From: an uncultured Ilumatobacter sp.
GTDB taxonomy: Bacteria > Actinomycetota > Acidimicrobiia > Acidimicrobiales > Ilumatobacteraceae
Reading direction: 5' to 3'
Assembly (NCBI GenBank): GCA_938044705.1
Contig: CALIOL010000134.1
Coordinates: forward strand, 1 to 36,318
DNA: 36,318 nt
Made by a program: the position numbers and the translations under genes. The first letter of the stretch is position 1, and every line of letters starts with the position of its first letter. Positions 15,472 through 23,917 of this stretch are shown here, piece by piece. Under the pieces are notes generated by a model. That model was not told where the DNA came from and searched no databases. It was given only the letters and a program-made list of their open reading frames with translations.

Positions 15472-17172
15472 ATGGCTCTGCGTCAGACGCACATCGACCG
15501 CATCCGCGACGGAAGCTTCGACACCCTGATCATCGGCGGCGGGATCAACGGCGCGGTGACCGCAGCTTCGCTCGCTGGTCGTGGCGCCAGCGTCGCGCTC
15601 GTGGATCGCGGTGACTTCGGACACTTCACCAGTCAGGCGTCGTCCAATCTCGTGTGGGGCGGCTTCAAGTACCTCGAGAACTACGAGCTGTGGCTCGTGT
15701 TCAAGCTGTGCCAGTCGCGCAACCGACTGATGCGCTCGTACCGAGCGAACATCAAGGAGATCGGCTTCTACGCAGCTCTCCAGGACAAGCCATACAAACC
15801 GTGGTTCGCCGCACTCGGAGCGTTCGGGTATTGGCTCATCGGTCAGTTCGGCACCAAACCGCCTCGCTACCTCTCCACCGAAACGATCGAGAAGGAAGAA
15901 CCGGCCATCACGACCGACACCGTCGCAGGCGGCATCGAGTATCGAGACGGGATCCTGATCGACAACGATGCGCGTTTCGTGTTCAGTTTCGTGCGCTCGG
16001 CAATCGAAGCCGGAGCCGCGGCTGCGAACTACGTCGAGCTGGTTTCGGCCGAACGAGATGGCGATCGCTGGGTCGCCCAACTCCGCGACGTCGACACCGG
16101 CGAGGAGTTCAAGACCTCGGCCCGCACCATCGTCAACGCCGCGGGCCCGTTCGTCGACGAGACGAACCGCGGCTGGGGCCTCGAGACCGACCATCGCATC
16201 GTCTACTCGAAGGGCATCCATCTCGTCGTTCCGCGACTGACGACCAAGCGGCACAACAAGGTGCTTGCGTTCTACGACGATGACGAGCGCCTGTTCTACG
16301 TGATTCCGATGGGTGCCCGCTCGGTGATCGGCACCACCGACACTCGAGTCGACTCTCCGTTCACGGAGGTCACCGACGACGACATCGAGTTCTTGCTGGC
16401 GCAGATCAACGCCCGGATGGATCTCGACTCACCGCTCACCCGCGACGACATCATCGCCGACCGCTGCGGCGTGCGGCCGTTGGTCGTCAAGACGGACGGC
16501 GGCGACCAGCAGGACGTCGACTGGACCAAGCTGTCCCGCAAGCACGCTGTGGAGACCGACCACCGGCAACGAGTCGTCACGATCTTCGGCGGAAAGCTCA
16601 CCGACTGTCTGAACGTCGGCGAGGAGGTCGCCGCGGAGATCGAGGAACTCGGCGTGCCACTCGAACGCGACCTGCACAACTGGTACGGCGAGCCGGCGAA
16701 GGCGACGAAGAAGGAGTTCTTCCGCCAGGCCCGGTTGATGAAGCTCGACCGGCTTCGCCCGAAGCCCGATCTCGAACCATTGTCCGACCGGCTGTGGCGG
16801 CGCTACGGCCGGCGAGCGTTCGCCATGCTCGACGCGATTCGCGAAGAGCCAGCGATGGCCGAAGACATCATGGGCTCGGCCGACTACATCCGGATCGAGC
16901 TGCACGAGGCCGCACGATCTGAGATGGTCACGAAGCTCGAGGACTTCATGCGCCGACGTTCAAAGATCGAGTTGGTGGTCCGCGACGCGGACATCAATGC
17001 GTCGGCCGGGCTCCGAGAGGTCGCAGAGATCCTGTTCGGCGACGCCGATGCCGACCGACGACTCGCCGAGTACTTCGGCGGCGAGGACCGCGTGCCCGAA
17101 GCCGTCAAGGCCGGTCCACCGCCGACCGAAGCAACGAAGTCGGCCGGCGACACGCTCGTCTCACCTCGCTGA
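15472..17172 (+). CDS. glpD: Glycerol-3-phosphate dehydrogenase/oxidase, 566 aa
   Basis: An FAD-dependent GlpD/GlpO-like enzyme. The dinucleotide-binding motif GGGING is at residues 22-27, followed by VALVDRGDFGHFTSQASSNLVWGGFKYLE, the family signature around the FAD. A DAO-type domain continues to about residue 385 (VIPMGARSVIGTTDT, TIFGGKLTDCL). A C-terminal helical domain of the GlpD family covers about 420-540. It would oxidise sn-glycerol-3-phosphate to dihydroxyacetone phosphate at the membrane and pass electrons to quinone. It has no glpF or glpK neighbour here. The last 25 residues are a low-complexity tail. The gene starts 49 bases after the rhomboid stop behind its own TAGCCT hexamer. 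Confidence 0.9.
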   Translation: MALRQTHIDRIRDGSFDTLIIGGGINGAVTAASLAGRGASVALVDRGDFGHFTSQASSNLVWGGFKYLENYELWLVFKLCQSRNRLMRSYRANIKEIGFYAALQDKPYKPWFAALGAFGYWLIGQFGTKPPRYLSTETIEKEEPAITTDTVAGGIEYRDGILIDNDARFVFSFVRSAIEAGAAAANYVELVSAERDGDRWVAQLRDVDTGEEFKTSARTIVNAAGPFVDETNRGWGLETDHRIVYSKGIHLVVPRLTTKRHNKVLAFYDDDERLFYVIPMGARSVIGTTDTRVDSPFTEVTDDDIEFLLAQINARMDLDSPLTRDDIIADRCGVRPLVVKTDGGDQQDVDWTKLSRKHAVETDHRQRVVTIFGGKLTDCLNVGEEVAAEIEELGVPLERDLHNWYGEPAKATKKEFFRQARLMKLDRLRPKPDLEPLSDRLWRRYGRRAFAMLDAIREEPAMAEDIMGSADYIRIELHEAARSEMVTKLEDFMRRRSKIELVVRDADINASAGLREVAEILFGDADADRRLAEYFGGEDRVPEAVKAGPPPTEATKSAGDTLVSPR

Positions 17173-17180
17173 ACGACGAC

Positions 17181-17942
17181 ATGCTCGGTCTGCTTCGTCG
17201 CTGGTTCACACGCCCAACCCCTGAGTTCGACCCCGCGTGGGAACCCATGCTGCTCGAGAAGTACGCGCATTGGTCCACCCTCGAGGGTGGCGAGCTCGAG
17301 CGAATGAAGATGTTGACGGCGAGGTTCATCGCCGACAACGACTGGGAGGCCGCCCAGGGCATGGAGATCACGACCGACGTCCAAGTCTTGGTTGCGGCGC
17401 AGGCCGCGATGTTGTTGCTCGGACTCGAGATCGACGAGTACTTCGACGTGACGTCGATCATCATGCACAAGTCGACGGTGCGCCTCCGTGGCGTTCGCCG
17501 CGGTGCGGCTGGCACCATGCGTGATGGGGTCCAGCACCTCGCCGGTCAGGCGACGCCGAAAGGACCGGTCGTGCTGTCGTGGGCTGCAGTCAAGCGTGGG
17601 GCGTCGCGCTCGGGAGGCGGAGACAACGTCGTGTATCACGAGTTCGCTCACCGTCTCGACATGTTGGACGGATTCACCGACGGCACGCCACCCCTCGGCA
17701 GCGAGGAAGCCGCCGCTCGTTGGGCGCAGGTGTGCACCCCGGCATACGAGCGTGTCCAGGCGGGCGACTCGGTGCTCCGGGGCTACGCCGCCACGAACAT
17801 CGCCGAGTTCTTTGCCGTCGCTACCGAGGCGTTCTTCAATCGGCCAGAGGTTCTCGCTGAGCACGAACGAGACCTCTACGACGAGCTTCGGCGCTTCTTC
17901 GGCCAGGACCCAGCCCGCCGAATCCAGTCGTCACCAACGTGA
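17181..17942 (+). CDS. mtfA: MtfA-like zinc-dependent peptidase, 253 aa
   Basis: The product has HEFAH at residues 153-157 in VVYHEFAHRLDMLDG and a downstream NIAEFFAVATEAFF segment that supplies the third zinc ligand, as in MtfA (YeeI/DUF980). In E. coli MtfA binds the repressor Mlc and so affects glucose PTS expression, and it has aminopeptidase activity; whether that applies here is unknown. The length is typical. The N-terminus, MLGLLRRWFTRPTPEFDPAWEPML, is basic and amphipathic. The gene starts 8 bases after the glpD stop, so it is likely co-transcribed with it. A sigma-28-like promoter follows the gene at 17965. Confidence 0.88.
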   Translation: MLGLLRRWFTRPTPEFDPAWEPMLLEKYAHWSTLEGGELERMKMLTARFIADNDWEAAQGMEITTDVQVLVAAQAAMLLLGLEIDEYFDVTSIIMHKSTVRLRGVRRGAAGTMRDGVQHLAGQATPKGPVVLSWAAVKRGASRSGGGDNVVYHEFAHRLDMLDGFTDGTPPLGSEEAAARWAQVCTPAYERVQAGDSVLRGYAATNIAEFFAVATEAFFNRPEVLAEHERDLYDELRRFFGQDPARRIQSSPT

Positions 17943-17964
17943 CGTCGGTGACGCCTACCGAAGG

Positions 17965-17992
17965 TCAAGTTATGCCTGTTTTCTGCCGATGA
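17965..17992 (+). promoter_or_regulatory. Sigma-28 (FliA/WhiG)-like promoter
   Basis: TCAAGTTA (17965-17972), a 12-base spacer and GCCGATGA (17985-17992) closely match the flagellar/sporulation sigma factor consensus TAAAGTTT-N11-GCCGATAA. The GTG start at 17999 lies 6 bases after the -10 element, so the transcript would be leaderless. The local sequence is also less GC-rich than the flanking genes. Confidence 0.6.
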
Positions 17993-17998
17993 ACTCGT

Positions 17999-20977
17999 GT
18001 GAAAGTTTCAGAACGACTGACAGGTTTTTCGTTCGCCCTGCGACTCCTCACGCTCGTACTCGTCCCACTGCTGGCGCTCGGCGTGCTGTCCTTCCAGCGG
18101 ATCGAGAGCGAACAGGCAGCCGCGACGAGTGCGCGACGCCTCGTCGATGAGGCTCGTTTGCAGCAATCGATCGCTGCGGTCTACGCGCCGGCACAGCTCG
18201 AACAGATCGCGCTGGAAGGACTCGCAACAATCGACGAACTGGGCGTTCCGAGAGAATTCGTCGTCGCCGCGGCCGGTGTCGACTTCGAGAGCACGTACGG
18301 CACCAACGCCGTACAACTCGACCTCCGCCTCGACGAACTCGCCCGAGACCATTCGGACGCCGAGACCAGCAACGGCTCCACCTTGGGTGAGCGGCTGAGC
18401 TTCATTCGCGGCGAGCTCGCCGTCCAGCGGCGACTCTCCGACGAAGGTCGCGCCACCCAGACCGACGTGCGCACCGTCTTCGCCGGACTCGAAGACCTGC
18501 TCTCCGAGGCCCTCGTCGCGGGCGTCACTTCGACCGCTACCGGTCAGCCAGCGTTGAGTTCGGTCTCGACGAGCGCCGGCGCCCAGCTCACTTCACTCAA
18601 CGAGGTGCTGTCGACCGCCGGCGACCGCGGTACAGCGCTCCTCAACGGCCTCCTGGACCCGACAGCGGTGGGCGCAGCCAGCCTCCAACGCGCCACGAAT
18701 CGACTCGACTTTGCGATCGAGCGCTGCGCCGAAGTGCTGGCCCCAGCTCAACGGGAACGCTTCGATCAACTCATCGCCGAACTCAAGCCCGTCCCCGAGC
18801 CGCTCACGAGCGCCAGGGAGGTCGAGTCGATCGCAGTGGACTTCGACCCCAACTACATCGAGACGTCGGCGAGCGCAGTCCTCGACCAAGTCGCGTTCCT
18901 CGGGTCGCTCGAGGAGTACTCCAACGAGTTCCACACCACCGTCGTCGACGACCTGGAACACGAAGCCGTCGACGCGACCGCTGCGGCAGCGCGCATTCGG
19001 CTGCTCGCTGCGGTCGTTGCGATCCTGAGCCTCACCATCGTGGCGCTGTTGGCGTTCTCGACGTTGCGTCCACTTCGCCGACTCACGTTGCGGGCGCAAG
19101 CGATCTCCGACGGCTCGTTCGATGTCGAGCCGCTCGAACACCACGGCCCACGAGACGTTCGGATCCTGACGAGCACCATGAACTCGATGACGGCCACACT
19201 CCGCTCGGTCGATCAAGAGGTTGCCGACCTCGCCTCTGGCGCGTCCAGCGGCAACGACCGTCACATCCCCGGGGCAATCGGCGTCTCGATCAGTCAGTCA
19301 TTCGATCGGATCGAGGCCGCGACGTCGAAGCTGCACGCGAGCGAGCAGCTCGCAGTCGCCATCATCGAGCAGGCTGCCGATGCGATCTGGACGATTGATG
19401 AGCACGGCATGGTCACGATGGCCAACCAGGCCTCCGTCGAGCTCACGGGGATCTCCGCAGACGAACAGATCGGCATGCCGCTGAGACTGCATGTTCCGAA
19501 CAACGATGGCGAGGCGACGATCACGACTCCGTCGGGTGAGACCGCCCGCCTCCTCGTCGCCAGCAGCGAGTTCGAAGCTGGCGACCGCCCGTTGACCACC
19601 GTGATCGCACGCGACATCTCCGAACGACTCCGGTTCGAAGAGAAGCTCGCCTACCAAGCGCACCACGACGCTCTGACCGGGCTCCCGAACAGGTTCGCAG
19701 TCCTCGAGGCCCTCTCCGCCTTGGGGCCAGAGGATCCGCTCGCTGTGTTGTTCGTGGACCTCGATGGCTTCAAGTCCGTGAACGACACTCACGGCCATGT
19801 GGCTGGCGACCGAGTACTCACGGAAGTCGGTCGACGCCTCTCCGACAATGTGCGCCCCGGTGACTTCGTCGGTCGCCTTGGTGGCGACGAGTTCGTGGTC
19901 ATCATGCACGACATCGCCCAGGACAGCGACGCAACGTCATTCGGATACCGACTCATTCGTGAGATCGAGCAGCCATACGACGACGAGAACCACCTCTTCT
20001 CGCTGTCGGCCAGCATCGGTATCGCCATGTTCTCTCGAGGACTCGGCGCGGAAGCATCAGGCCCACTCGATGCGATTCGTCGGGCAGACTCCGCCGTCTA
20101 CGCAGCGAAGCGGCGCGGCCGCGGCCGCGTCGAGGCGTTCGACGAACGCCTCCAAGCACAGATCGTTCAACAAGCCGACATCGAGCTTGCGCTGCGCAGC
20201 GCTGTCCGCAACGACGAACTCGAGCTCCACCTTCAGCCCGTCCACGACGTCGTACTGCAGCGGTTCACCGGCGTGGAAGCGCTGGTTCGATGGAACCGCC
20301 CCGGCCACGGAATGGTCTCCCCCGGCGATTTCATCCCCGTCGCCGAACGTTCCTCCCTGATCGACGAGATCGGTCGATGGGTCTTGACCACGGCATGCTC
20401 GACCCTGGCCCGGTGGGCCGAGGACGACCGCACCGCCGACCTCACGATCGCCGTCAACATCGCTGGCTCCCACCTGCTCGACGGGGACCTCGTTCACGAT
20501 CTCGACGGCGCACTCCACCTGACCGGCGCCGACCCGCGACTGCTCGAGTTCGAACTCACCGAAACGCAGCTCATGGAGGACCACACCCGGGCCGCCGACA
20601 TCCTCGAACAGATTCGCGCTCGAGGCATCAACGTTGCGATCGACGACTTCGGAACCGGCTACTCCTCCATGGCGTACCTCCGTGGCCTGCCGATCGACAC
20701 GCTCAAGATCGACCGCAGCTTCATCGCTCCGATCGGCGAAGCCGACGCTTCCGGGGGCACCGTCGACACGACGGTCGTCGATGCACTGTTGTCCATTGGT
20801 CACGCATTGGGCTTGTCCGTCGTTGCCGAGGGAGTCGAGACTCAACAGCAACTCGACTACGTCGGCGCGCACGGCGCCGACCGGATCCAGGGCTTCTTCC
20901 TCGCACGACCGATGCCGATCGCGGATGCGGAGCGCTTCTTGCACAAAGCCGTGCGGGCCACGTCACCCACGAGCTGA
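17999..20977 (+). CDS. Membrane-bound sensor diguanylate cyclase/phosphodiesterase (TM-HAMP-PAS-GGDEF-EAL), 992 aa
   Basis: Two membrane helices (about 12-31 and 332-355) bracket a roughly 300-residue extracytoplasmic sensor that is mainly helical, possibly NIT-like. HAMP (about 356-405), PAS (about 446-545), GGDEF (about 550-715) and EAL (about 725-985) follow in the cytoplasm. All catalytic signatures are intact: GGDEF at 628-632 with an RPGD I-site five residues before it, E760-A761-L762, ELTET, D882-D883-FGTG, LKIDRSF and VAEGVE. The protein could therefore both make and break c-di-GMP. GTG 17999 fits a leaderless transcript from the sigma-28-like promoter directly upstream, which suggests a tie to motility or development. 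The signal sensed is unknown. Confidence 0.93.
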   Translation: MKVSERLTGFSFALRLLTLVLVPLLALGVLSFQRIESEQAAATSARRLVDEARLQQSIAAVYAPAQLEQIALEGLATIDELGVPREFVVAAAGVDFESTYGTNAVQLDLRLDELARDHSDAETSNGSTLGERLSFIRGELAVQRRLSDEGRATQTDVRTVFAGLEDLLSEALVAGVTSTATGQPALSSVSTSAGAQLTSLNEVLSTAGDRGTALLNGLLDPTAVGAASLQRATNRLDFAIERCAEVLAPAQRERFDQLIAELKPVPEPLTSAREVESIAVDFDPNYIETSASAVLDQVAFLGSLEEYSNEFHTTVVDDLEHEAVDATAAAARIRLLAAVVAILSLTIVALLAFSTLRPLRRLTLRAQAISDGSFDVEPLEHHGPRDVRILTSTMNSMTATLRSVDQEVADLASGASSGNDRHIPGAIGVSISQSFDRIEAATSKLHASEQLAVAIIEQAADAIWTIDEHGMVTMANQASVELTGISADEQIGMPLRLHVPNNDGEATITTPSGETARLLVASSEFEAGDRPLTTVIARDISERLRFEEKLAYQAHHDALTGLPNRFAVLEALSALGPEDPLAVLFVDLDGFKSVNDTHGHVAGDRVLTEVGRRLSDNVRPGDFVGRLGGDEFVVIMHDIAQDSDATSFGYRLIREIEQPYDDENHLFSLSASIGIAMFSRGLGAEASGPLDAIRRADSAVYAAKRRGRGRVEAFDERLQAQIVQQADIELALRSAVRNDELELHLQPVHDVVLQRFTGVEALVRWNRPGHGMVSPGDFIPVAERSSLIDEIGRWVLTTACSTLARWAEDDRTADLTIAVNIAGSHLLDGDLVHDLDGALHLTGADPRLLEFELTETQLMEDHTRAADILEQIRARGINVAIDDFGTGYSSMAYLRGLPIDTLKIDRSFIAPIGEADASGGTVDTTVVDALLSIGHALGLSVVAEGVETQQQLDYVGAHGADRIQGFFLARPMPIADAERFLHKAVRATSPTS

Positions 20978-21000
20978 GACGACTTCTCCACGAGCTGAGA
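20967..21000 (+). repeat. 13-bp direct repeat at a gene end
   Basis: CCACGAGCTGAGA occurs at 20967-20979 and again at 20988-21000, with a 21-base period. The first copy overlaps the stop codon of the GGDEF-EAL gene. A short TGAGT/ACTCA inverted repeat follows at about 21005-21021. It may be a small duplication. Confidence 0.6.
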
Positions 21001-21093
21001 ATGCTGAGTCGAAAGCACTCAACATTGTAACGGTTCGGTGTTTTCGGTCTCGCACGTATTCCCAATCGAATCCAGTTGTGGCATCTTGAAGAC

Positions 21094-21717
21094 ATGCAAG
21101 AAGTCCTGTCCGCCTCCCTCGAGCTCCCGACGATTGTCTTCACCGTCCTGCTGGCCATTTCGGGCTGCATGTGGCTGCTGTCGCTCGTCGGAGCGATCGA
21201 CGTCGAGGTCGACGCCGCTGACGGACTCCTCGACGACGCGCTCGAGCCGATGAACCTGTCGGAGGTTCCCGCCACCGTGCTCCTCACGGTATTTGCCCTC
21301 GGCGGCTGGTTCGTCTCGGTTCTGGCCAGCGTCTTCCTCCTCGACGGTCGGAGCGGAACGGCACTCGTCATCACCTCGGTGGCGATCGGGGTCGGTGCCG
21401 CGATCGCAGCGATCGGATTCGTGATGTGGGTCTCACCGCGTCTCGCGCTCGTGTTCGTCACGACGACCGCTCCGTCAAAGCGTGAGCTCCTCGGTCGGAT
21501 TGCCGAGGTGCGTTCGGCAACGGTGACGGAATCGACGGGTCGCGGCGAAGCCACCTGGCCCGACGGCACCGTCTCGACCGTCGACCTGCGGACCACTGCC
21601 GGCACCGGCGTAGCCGCCGGCGAGCTGAAGCGGGGCGACTTCGCCCTGATCGTCGATTGGGACGAAAAGGCCGACGACTTCTTCGTCGATCGAGTACCAG
21701 CTGAGCTGATCGATTGA
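21094..21717 (+). CDS. YqiJ-like OB-fold membrane protein (flotillin partner), 207 aa
   Basis: Three hydrophobic helices lie at about residues 10-30, 56-78 and 84-107. A cytosolic C-terminal domain (about 130-205) of NfeD/OB-fold type follows, ending GDFALIVDWDEKADDFFVDRVP. The arrangement and size match E. coli YqiJ (DUF1449), whose gene always accompanies the flotillin YqiK, and the next gene here is a YqiK-type flotillin. NfeD-like OB domains are thought to interact with the SPFH partner in the membrane. ATG 21094 is chosen over TTG 21076 because the latter has only poor support. The family assignment leans partly on the neighbour. Confidence 0.8.
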   Translation: MQEVLSASLELPTIVFTVLLAISGCMWLLSLVGAIDVEVDAADGLLDDALEPMNLSEVPATVLLTVFALGGWFVSVLASVFLLDGRSGTALVITSVAIGVGAAIAAIGFVMWVSPRLALVFVTTTAPSKRELLGRIAEVRSATVTESTGRGEATWPDGTVSTVDLRTTAGTGVAAGELKRGDFALIVDWDEKADDFFVDRVPAELID

Positions 21718-21731
21718 CCCGATCAGTGGGC

Positions 21732-21747
21732 CGGGGACACATCCCCG
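21732..21747 (+). promoter_or_regulatory. Intercistronic hairpin after the YqiJ-like gene
   Basis: CGGGGA-CACA-TCCCCG is a perfect 6-bp stem with a 4-base loop, 14 bases after the stop of the YqiJ-like gene. There is no T-run. It could be a weak terminator or a stability element that sets different expression levels for the two products. Confidence 0.4.
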
Positions 21748-21814
21748 TACATCGCGCGCACCGTTTCGGCCATGATGTCTCGAACAGCACGGCCAACCAC
21801 CGATTTCACCACCC

Positions 21815-21857
21815 GATGATCGTCGACCGCCTCCACCAGGCAGCGGCAACGATCATC
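21815..21857 (+). promoter_or_regulatory. Inverted repeat upstream of the flotillin gene
   Basis: GATGATCGT (21815-21823) and ACGATCATC (21849-21857) form a perfect 9-bp inverted repeat with a 25-base middle, which itself contains GCC/GGC. It ends 27 bases before the flotillin ATG. It could be an operator or an mRNA hairpin near the ribosome-binding region. Confidence 0.4.
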
Positions 21858-21878
21858 CATTCAAGAAAGAGCCAGTGA
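21816..21878 (+). CDS. Possible 20-residue leader peptide upstream of flotillin
   Basis: ATG 21816 opens a frame of 20 residues (MIVDRLHQAAATIIHSRKSQ) ending with TGA 6 bases before the flotillin ATG. It overlaps the inverted repeat. The flotillin gene has no convincing Shine-Dalgarno, so coupling to this small frame is possible. Chance occurrence is equally plausible. Confidence 0.2.
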   Translation: MIVDRLHQAAATIIHSRKSQ

Positions 21879-21884
21879 TTCAAC

Positions 21885-23909
21885 ATGGGAAGTGTCCTCG
21901 CAGCGGCCGGCATCGTCGTCGTCGTCGTGGTCATCGTCATCCTCCTCGTCGCCCTGATGGTGTCGAGACTGTTCCGCAAGGTCCCGCAGGGCCAGGCACT
22001 GGTGGTGTCAAAGTGGCGATCGGTCGTGGTCACCTTCACCGGCCAGATCGTGATTCCCGTGGTCCACAAGGCCGAGATCATGGACATCTCGGTGAAGAAC
22101 ATCCAGATCGAACGTCGCGGCAAGGGCAACGGATTGATCTGCAAAGACAACATCCGTGCCGACATCTCGATCGAATTCTTCGTCAAGGTCGATCCGACCG
22201 AGCAGGCCGTCAAGAAGGTGGCTCAGGCGATCGGCTGTGAGCGCGCCTCTGACATCGCCACGCTGAACACGCTGTTCGCAGCCAAATTCTCCGAGGCGCT
22301 CAAGACCGTCGGCAAGAAGTTCGAGTTCGAATCGCTCTACACCGACCGCGATTCGTTCCGCGACGAGATCGTCGAGATCATCGGCAAGGACCTGAACGGT
22401 TACGTCCTCGAAGACGTCGCCATCGACTACCTGGAGCAAACCCCGCTGGCCGACTTCGATCCGGACAACATCCTCGACGCCGACGGCATTCGCAAGATCA
22501 CCGAGCGGACCGCCGTCCAGCACATCGAAACCAACAAGGCCGAGCAACTCGAGCGCGAAGAGACCACGCGTCGCACCGTCGACGCCGACAAGGCCGTGTT
22601 CGAGATGGAGCGCGACCGCGCCGAGGCAGAGGCTCGCCAGCAGCAAGAGATCCGCACGGTCCAGGCCCAGGCCGACGCCGAGGCTAAGCAGATCGAAGAG
22701 GCCGAGCGCAAGAAGGCCGAAGAAGCCCGCCTCGCCACCGAGCAAGGCATCGGCGTTGCCGGCGAGAACAAGGACCGCGAAGTTGCGATTGCCGGATTGA
22801 ACCGCGAGCGCGTCGTCCAGGTCGAAGCGGAGAACATCGAGCGCGACCGCCTGCTCGCAGTGACCGGTCGTGAGACCGCCGTGGCCGAAGCCAACAAGGA
22901 GAAAGAAGAGCGTGCTCGCGAGCTCGCCGATGTCGCCCGCGGACGTGTCGAAGCCGACCTGGGTGTCGCAGAGAAGGAAGAAGCCATCGCGACGCTGCGC
23001 GTTGTTGAAGAGGCCCAGCGCTCGGCTGACGCCGAGATCAAGACCGCCGAAGGAACGGCTCAGGCACTGTTCGTCGGCACCGTCAAGGAGGCCGAGGCCG
23101 CACGTCAGGCCGCAAGCTCCGAAGCAGAACGAGCGACGATTCTCGCTCGCGCCAACGCCGATGCTGCCCAGCAGGACTCACTCGCGGCTCAACGCCGTGC
23201 CGAAGGCGCAAAGGCCGAAGCTGCCGCGAGCGGTCTGGCCGAGGTGCAGGTCGAGCGCGAGCGTGCCGATGCCATCCGAGCACTCGGTCTGGCCGAGGTC
23301 GAGGTCAAGCAGGCCGACGCTGTCGCCGTCCAAGAACTCGGTGCCGCCGAGGGTGCCGCAACCAAGTCCAAGCTCTCAGGTGAAGGCGAAGGTCTCGAGG
23401 CCAAGGCCCAAGGTGTTGGTGCAATGACCGCTGCCGGCCAAGAGCACGAGGAGTTCCGCCTCCGTCTCGAGACGGACAAGGAAGTCGCGCTCGCCGGCGT
23501 CAACGCCAAGGCCGACGTGGCCAAGTCCGCTGCGTCCGCGCTGGGCGAGGCGATGTCGAACGCCGACATGAAGATTGTGTCCGACGAAGGCATCGTCGAG
23601 CGGATCCTCTCGGCGGCTGGTCACGGTCAGGCGATCGACGGGTTCATCAACAGCAGCGACGGCGCACAGCGCTTGCTCAAGCCGTACCTCGATGGCGACT
23701 CCAACCTGGTCCAAGATGTCGCAGCTGGCGTCGGCGGAGTCGGCGCAACCGGCATCCGCGACCTCACCATTGCCGAGTTCGTTGCCCGACTGGGTGGCCG
23801 CATCGGCGACGCCGATGGCGGCTCGGCGCTCATCGAGCAGCTCAAGTCGGCGGTCGAATCGAGCGGAGTCGCCGGTCAGTCCGTCGGCGACGTCATCGAC
23901 GTCGACTGA
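21885..23909 (+). CDS. YqiK-type flotillin (SPFH/band 7 protein), 674 aa
   Basis: An N-terminal membrane helix (about 6-26) is followed by VPQGQALVVSKW and an SPFH/band-7 domain (about 30-210). A long Ala/Glu/Lys-rich coiled coil (about 210-520), with many EA- and AEA-type repeats as in eukaryotic flotillins, comes next. The C-terminal region (about 540-674) turns Gly/Ala-rich and ends SVGDVIDVD. Flotillins oligomerise into membrane scaffolds and organise lipid domains. At 674 residues it is longer than E. coli YqiK. It sits between a YqiJ-like gene and, 8 bases downstream, a giant AAA+ protein, so it probably anchors or organises that protein at the membrane. That last point is inference. 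Confidence 0.92.
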   Translation: MGSVLAAAGIVVVVVVIVILLVALMVSRLFRKVPQGQALVVSKWRSVVVTFTGQIVIPVVHKAEIMDISVKNIQIERRGKGNGLICKDNIRADISIEFFVKVDPTEQAVKKVAQAIGCERASDIATLNTLFAAKFSEALKTVGKKFEFESLYTDRDSFRDEIVEIIGKDLNGYVLEDVAIDYLEQTPLADFDPDNILDADGIRKITERTAVQHIETNKAEQLEREETTRRTVDADKAVFEMERDRAEAEARQQQEIRTVQAQADAEAKQIEEAERKKAEEARLATEQGIGVAGENKDREVAIAGLNRERVVQVEAENIERDRLLAVTGRETAVAEANKEKEERARELADVARGRVEADLGVAEKEEAIATLRVVEEAQRSADAEIKTAEGTAQALFVGTVKEAEAARQAASSEAERATILARANADAAQQDSLAAQRRAEGAKAEAAASGLAEVQVERERADAIRALGLAEVEVKQADAVAVQELGAAEGAATKSKLSGEGEGLEAKAQGVGAMTAAGQEHEEFRLRLETDKEVALAGVNAKADVAKSAASALGEAMSNADMKIVSDEGIVERILSAAGHGQAIDGFINSSDGAQRLLKPYLDGDSNLVQDVAAGVGGVGATGIRDLTIAEFVARLGGRIGDADGGSALIEQLKSAVESSGVAGQSVGDVIDVD

Positions 23910-23917
23910 ACCACGGC

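Noticed and set aside
22550-23450. Repetitive DNA in the flotillin gene as a possible tandem repeat or recombination hotspot
   Set aside because: The repetition is at protein level (Ala/Glu/Lys coiled coil) with no conserved DNA unit; it is normal for flotillins.
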